A DNA stretch of 64,000 bases from Halofilum sp964625925 (GTDB lineage: Bacteria; Pseudomonadota; Gammaproteobacteria; XJ16; Halofilaceae), in contig CAZVBX010000002.1 of the NCBI GenBank assembly GCA_964625925.1, forward strand, positions 1 through 64,000, read 5' to 3'. Positions 61,465-64,000 of the stretch are shown here, in pieces. The stretch's first letter is position 1, and each line of letters begins with the position of its first letter. The position numbers and the translations under genes were made by a program. The notes beneath the pieces were generated by a model. That model searched no databases, had not been told where the DNA came from, and saw only the letters and a program-made list of their open reading frames with translations.

Positions 61465-61569
61465 GCAGGCGCGGAGCCGCCCGTCCGCGCCCCTGGGACG
61501 CACCGCCATCGGCCTGTATTCTCGGTGCGCGAGAATATGGCCGGTGGCGGACCCATCGCGGGGACAGGC

Positions 61570-62532
61570 ATGGACACGATCGTCTTTCTCGACCGCGCGA
61601 CCATGGGCGAGGATCTCGACCTCGCGGCGCCCGCGTTCGAGCACAGCTTCATAAACCACCCGCAGACATCGCCCGAGCAGGTCGTGGAGCGCCTGCGTGG
61701 CGCGCGCTACGCCATCACGAACAAGGTCCCGATCACCAGCGCGACGCTGGCCGAGCTGCCGGACTTGTACATGGTCGCGGTCGCCGCGACCGGTTACGAC
61801 CAGGTCGACGTGGAGGCCTGTGCGGCGCACGGCGTCGCCGTGACCCACGTTCGCGGCTATGCGCGCAGCAGCGTGCCCGAGCATGCGCTCGCGCTGATGC
61901 TTGCCCTCGCTCGGGGGCTGGTGTCCTATCGCGACCAGGTGCGCGATGGCGCCTGGGAGCGTGCCGGCCAGTTCTGCTTCTTCGACGCACCCATCCGCGA
62001 CCTCGCCGGCGCGACCCTCGGGATCGTGGGGGCGGGCGATCTCGGCCGCGCGCTCGCCACGCGGGCCGGGGCGCTGGGGATGGACTGCCTGTTCGCCGAG
62101 CACCGGGGCGCCGGCCATGTGCGCGCGGGGTACACTGCGTTCGACGAGGTGCTCGCGCGCGCCGATGTGCTCTCGCTGCACTGCCCGCTGACGCCGCAAA
62201 CGCGCGGTCTGATCGGGGCGGACGAATTCGCCCGGATGGCGCGCCATCCGATCCTGATCAACTGCGCGCGCGGCGGCGTCGTGGACGAGACCGCGCTGTG
62301 CGATGCCCTCGAGGCCGACCGCATCGCCGGCGCCGGCATCGACTGTGTCGCCGGCGAGCCCCCGCCGACCGATAGCCCCATCCACCGGATCAAGCACCGG
62401 TCCGACGTGATCGTCACCCCCCACGTCGCCTGGGGCAGCCGCACGGCCCGGATGGCGCTATGGCAACAGCTCGTGGCCCAGCTCGAGGACTTCCACGCCG
62501 GGCGCCCCGTGCATGACCTGGCGCAGGCGTGA
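61570..62532 (+). CDS. D-2-hydroxyacid dehydrogenase (HprA-like)
   Basis: This is an NAD-dependent D-isomer-specific 2-hydroxyacid dehydrogenase, resembling glycerate/hydroxypyruvate dehydrogenase. The 320-residue product has the Rossmann motif TLGIVGAGDLGRALA near 150, the substrate Arg in NCARGGVVDE near 240, the Glu in CVAGEPPP and the catalytic His in VTPHVAWGS near 290. The start at ATG 61570 was chosen over the longer frame from 61525, which lacks a ribosome-binding site. The exact substrate cannot be decided. Confidence 0.9.
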   Translation: MDTIVFLDRATMGEDLDLAAPAFEHSFINHPQTSPEQVVERLRGARYAITNKVPITSATLAELPDLYMVAVAATGYDQVDVEACAAHGVAVTHVRGYARSSVPEHALALMLALARGLVSYRDQVRDGAWERAGQFCFFDAPIRDLAGATLGIVGAGDLGRALATRAGALGMDCLFAEHRGAGHVRAGYTAFDEVLARADVLSLHCPLTPQTRGLIGADEFARMARHPILINCARGGVVDETALCDALEADRIAGAGIDCVAGEPPPTDSPIHRIKHRSDVIVTPHVAWGSRTARMALWQQLVAQLEDFHAGRPVHDLAQA

Positions 62533-62540
62533 CGACCTAT

Positions 62541-62572
62541 CGATCGCGGGAAGGGTTAGTAACAGGCCCTAG
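62541..62572 (-). repeat. CTAG repeat B, copy 3
   Basis: On the minus strand it begins CTAGGGCCTGTTACTAACC and continues CTTCCCGCGATCG. Apart from three inserted bases it is nearly identical to the copy after tonB. It lies between the hydroxyacid dehydrogenase and HiPIP genes, at the 3' end of both. Confidence 0.65.
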
Positions 62573-62596
62573 GCGTCGCCCCCCGCGGGCAGGGGC

Positions 62597-62917
62597 TCAG
62601 CCCTGCACCCAGGCCGAGCACCAGCCGTCGCGATTCACCAGGTGCTCGGGAAAGATGTTACAGCCGCCCCACTGGGCATCGCCGCCGGTCCAGTGCAGAC
62701 AGTTGCCGCATATTGCGCCTTCCTGGCGCGCGTTGCCGGCCTCGTTCGCATCATGCACGTAGTTGAAGCCCTGTGCGCGCTCGGACGAGGGATCGAGGCG
62801 GGGCATATCCGCGCGTGCGGTCATCGGCCCCGCGATCCCGACCACCGGCACGGTGGCCACCCCGGCGGCGGTACGAAGAAAGCGGCGGCGTCGTTCGTTC
62901 GGGGCGTACTCGGACAT
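62597..62917 (-). CDS. hip: high-potential iron-sulfur protein (HiPIP)
   Basis: HiPIP is a small periplasmic 4Fe-4S electron carrier, classically linking the cytochrome bc1 complex to photosynthetic reaction centres or oxidases. The 106-residue precursor has a Tat signal (RRRRFLRTAAG followed by a hydrophobic stretch, then MTARA). The four cluster Cys are 70, 73, 86 and 100 in CGNCLHWTGGDAQWGGC and DGWCSAW. The start at ATG 62917 makes a normal Tat precursor. No reaction-centre genes are in the window, so a role in respiration is equally possible. It diverges from betT. Confidence 0.93.
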   Translation of the reverse strand: MSEYAPNERRRRFLRTAAGVATVPVVGIAGPMTARADMPRLDPSSERAQGFNYVHDANEAGNARQEGAICGNCLHWTGGDAQWGGCNIFPEHLVNRDGWCSAWVQG

Positions 62918-63255
62918 GGGCTCTCTCCTGCGATGTGTGGCTCGAGCGCCGGCGCGCGCCGGCACGCGCACTTCGGTCCCTCGTTCCGGGTGGGTAGCAC
63001 GCTCGCCGGATAATGCACGAAAGCGGTCACCGCGGGCGGCCAGGATCGCCTTGGGCACTCCGCTAGGCGCGCGCGGCCGGCCCGCTGTGATCGCCCGCCA
63101 TCGCCCCTGCCTCCACCCTGCCGACCGGTATCCCTGCCACCGGCGTGTGGCCCACGAATCCGCGCCACGCGCGACCGCGAAACCCGTGAGACCAGCGGCG
63201 CGCCCCGGCACGCGCCCGAGGGAACCGGACGCAGGTACCTGGCAGGAGGCCAAGG
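62918..63255. other. HiPIP-betT divergent intergenic region
   Basis: This 338-base gap separates divergent genes and must hold two promoters. I find no good sigma-70 hexamers, repeats or hairpins. The open frame extending upstream from the HiPIP gene is Arg-rich and looks non-coding. The strong box AGGAGGCCAAGG lies just before the betT ATG. Confidence 0.5.
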
Positions 63256-64000
63256 ATGAGCGCAGAACCGAACGCGGAGCGCCGGGACCGGCTGAATCCG
63301 ATCGTCTTCTATGGATCCGTGATCGGCGTGGTGGTGCTCGCGCTGTGGATCATTTTCTTCACCGAGCCGGCGACGGCGGTGATCAACACCGCCCTGACGT
63401 TCATCTCCAACAGCTTCGGCTGGTTCTACTTCCTCGCGGTGCTGGTCTACCTCGTGTTCGTGGTCGTGATCGCGGCGTCGAGGTTCGGCAGCATCAAGCT
63501 GGGGCCGGCCCATTCCGAGCCCGAGTTCAACGTCGTGACCTGGGCCGCAATGCTGTTCGCGGCGGGGATCGGGATCGACCTGCTGTTCTACGTGGTGGTC
63601 GAGCCCGTCAGCCAATACCTCGAGCCGCCCGTGGGCGAGGGTGGCACACAGGAGGCCTGGCGTCAGTCGATCCAGCTGACGTTTCTCCATTGGGGCATCT
63701 CGGGCTGGGGCATCTACTCCCTGGTCGGCATGTCGCTGGCCTTCTTCAGCTACCGCTACGGGCTGCCGCTGACATTCCGGTCGTCCCTGTTCCCGCTGAT
63801 CGGCAATCGCATCAACGGCTGGATCGGCCACGTGGTCGACGGCGCCGCCATCGTCGGCACGATCATCGGCATCGCCACCAGTCTCGGCATCGGCATCATC
63901 CAGCTGACCTTCGGCCTGAACTACATGTTCGGCGTGCCGCAGGGCGTCTGGCTGCAGTCGATCCTGGCCGCCGTGATCGTGGCCTTCTCCGCGCTATCGG
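63256..64000 (+). CDS. betT: BCCT-family betaine/choline transporter, N-terminal part
   Basis: This is a secondary transporter for quaternary ammonium compatible solutes; the gene runs off the right edge. The first 248 residues contain about six membrane helices, among them NPIVFYGSVIGVVVLALWII, AMLFAAGIGIDLLFYVVVEP and FLHWGISGWGIYSLVGMSLA. The segment LFAAGIGIDLLFY matches the BetT-type glycine motif; BetP-type osmolyte carriers have GIGIGL here. The GIGID variant suggests choline uptake. It supports life in salty conditions. Confidence 0.9.
   Translation, partial: MSAEPNAERRDRLNPIVFYGSVIGVVVLALWIIFFTEPATAVINTALTFISNSFGWFYFLAVLVYLVFVVVIAASRFGSIKLGPAHSEPEFNVVTWAAMLFAAGIGIDLLFYVVVEPVSQYLEPPVGEGGTQEAWRQSIQLTFLHWGISGWGIYSLVGMSLAFFSYRYGLPLTFRSSLFPLIGNRINGWIGHVVDGAAIVGTIIGIATSLGIGIIQLTFGLNYMFGVPQGVWLQSILAAVIVAFSALS

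Overview
This is a GC-rich chromosomal segment of a gammaproteobacterium that spans the replication-origin region. The order rpmH-rnpA-yidC-mnmE on the minus strand, diverging from dnaA-dnaN-recF-gyrB on the plus strand, is the classic origin neighbourhood. The dnaA-dnaN gap holds clustered DnaA-box-like sites and an AT-rich tract, and three parS-like ParB sites lie in recF and prlC. A high-potential iron-sulfur protein, a BetT-type BCCT osmolyte transporter, a TonB-ExbBD system and an AlgZR-hemCDXY cluster suggest a relative of the Chromatiales/Ectothiorhodospiraceae or another halotolerant lineage. The genus cannot be fixed from sequence reading alone. I saw no rRNA, tRNA, CRISPR array, prophage or intact insertion sequence.

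Layout. Positions 1-9600 hold the origin core genes. Positions 9637-14850 hold prlC, an exonuclease III-family nuclease, ubiD and an orphan ParA-type ATPase. Positions 15108-21504 (minus) form one tight operon, an AlgZ-like kinase and AlgR-like LytTR regulator followed by hemC-hemD-hemX-hemY, with an asmA-like gene behind it. Positions 23659-27406 carry a DUF2892-SRPBCC protein, a zinc alcohol dehydrogenase, a CYP152-type P450 peroxygenase and an entericidin-like lipoprotein. Positions 28035-31130 are an accessory zone: two related small outer-membrane beta-barrel genes, an intergenic stretch full of hairpins, and wrecked remnants of a siderophore-type ABC importer (a frameshifted ATPase and a truncated binding protein). 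These remnants abut an apparently intact exbB-exbD-exbD-tonB operon (31131-33565). Positions 33986-42316 bring together arginase, ornithine aminotransferase, a Nit-family amidohydrolase and the giant NAD-glutamate dehydrogenase, which reads as an arginine-to-2-oxoglutarate route. Positions 42398-45242 encode a third small beta-barrel protein and a large Ig-like lipoprotein. Positions 45477-51324 contain a TPR protein, hemH, the three-gene transhydrogenase pntAA-pntAB-pntB and a NYN-domain protein. Positions 51699-62532 contain priA, an acidic orphan gene, argS, a SPOR protein, hrpA, a 48-residue orphan and a D-2-hydroxyacid dehydrogenase. The window closes with the HiPIP gene diverging from a truncated betT.

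Several small dispersed repeats run through the intergenic spaces. A family begins CTAGTGGGCCATGC (six copies or variants) and another begins CTAGGGCCTGTTA (three copies). There is a roughly 164-bp palindromic MITE-like element at 53976-54139 and a 144-bp inverted repeat built from CACGGATGAA-type units at 11717-11860. Many of the CTAG ends coincide with TAG stop codons, and the MITE-like element supplies the stop codon of the neighbouring gene.
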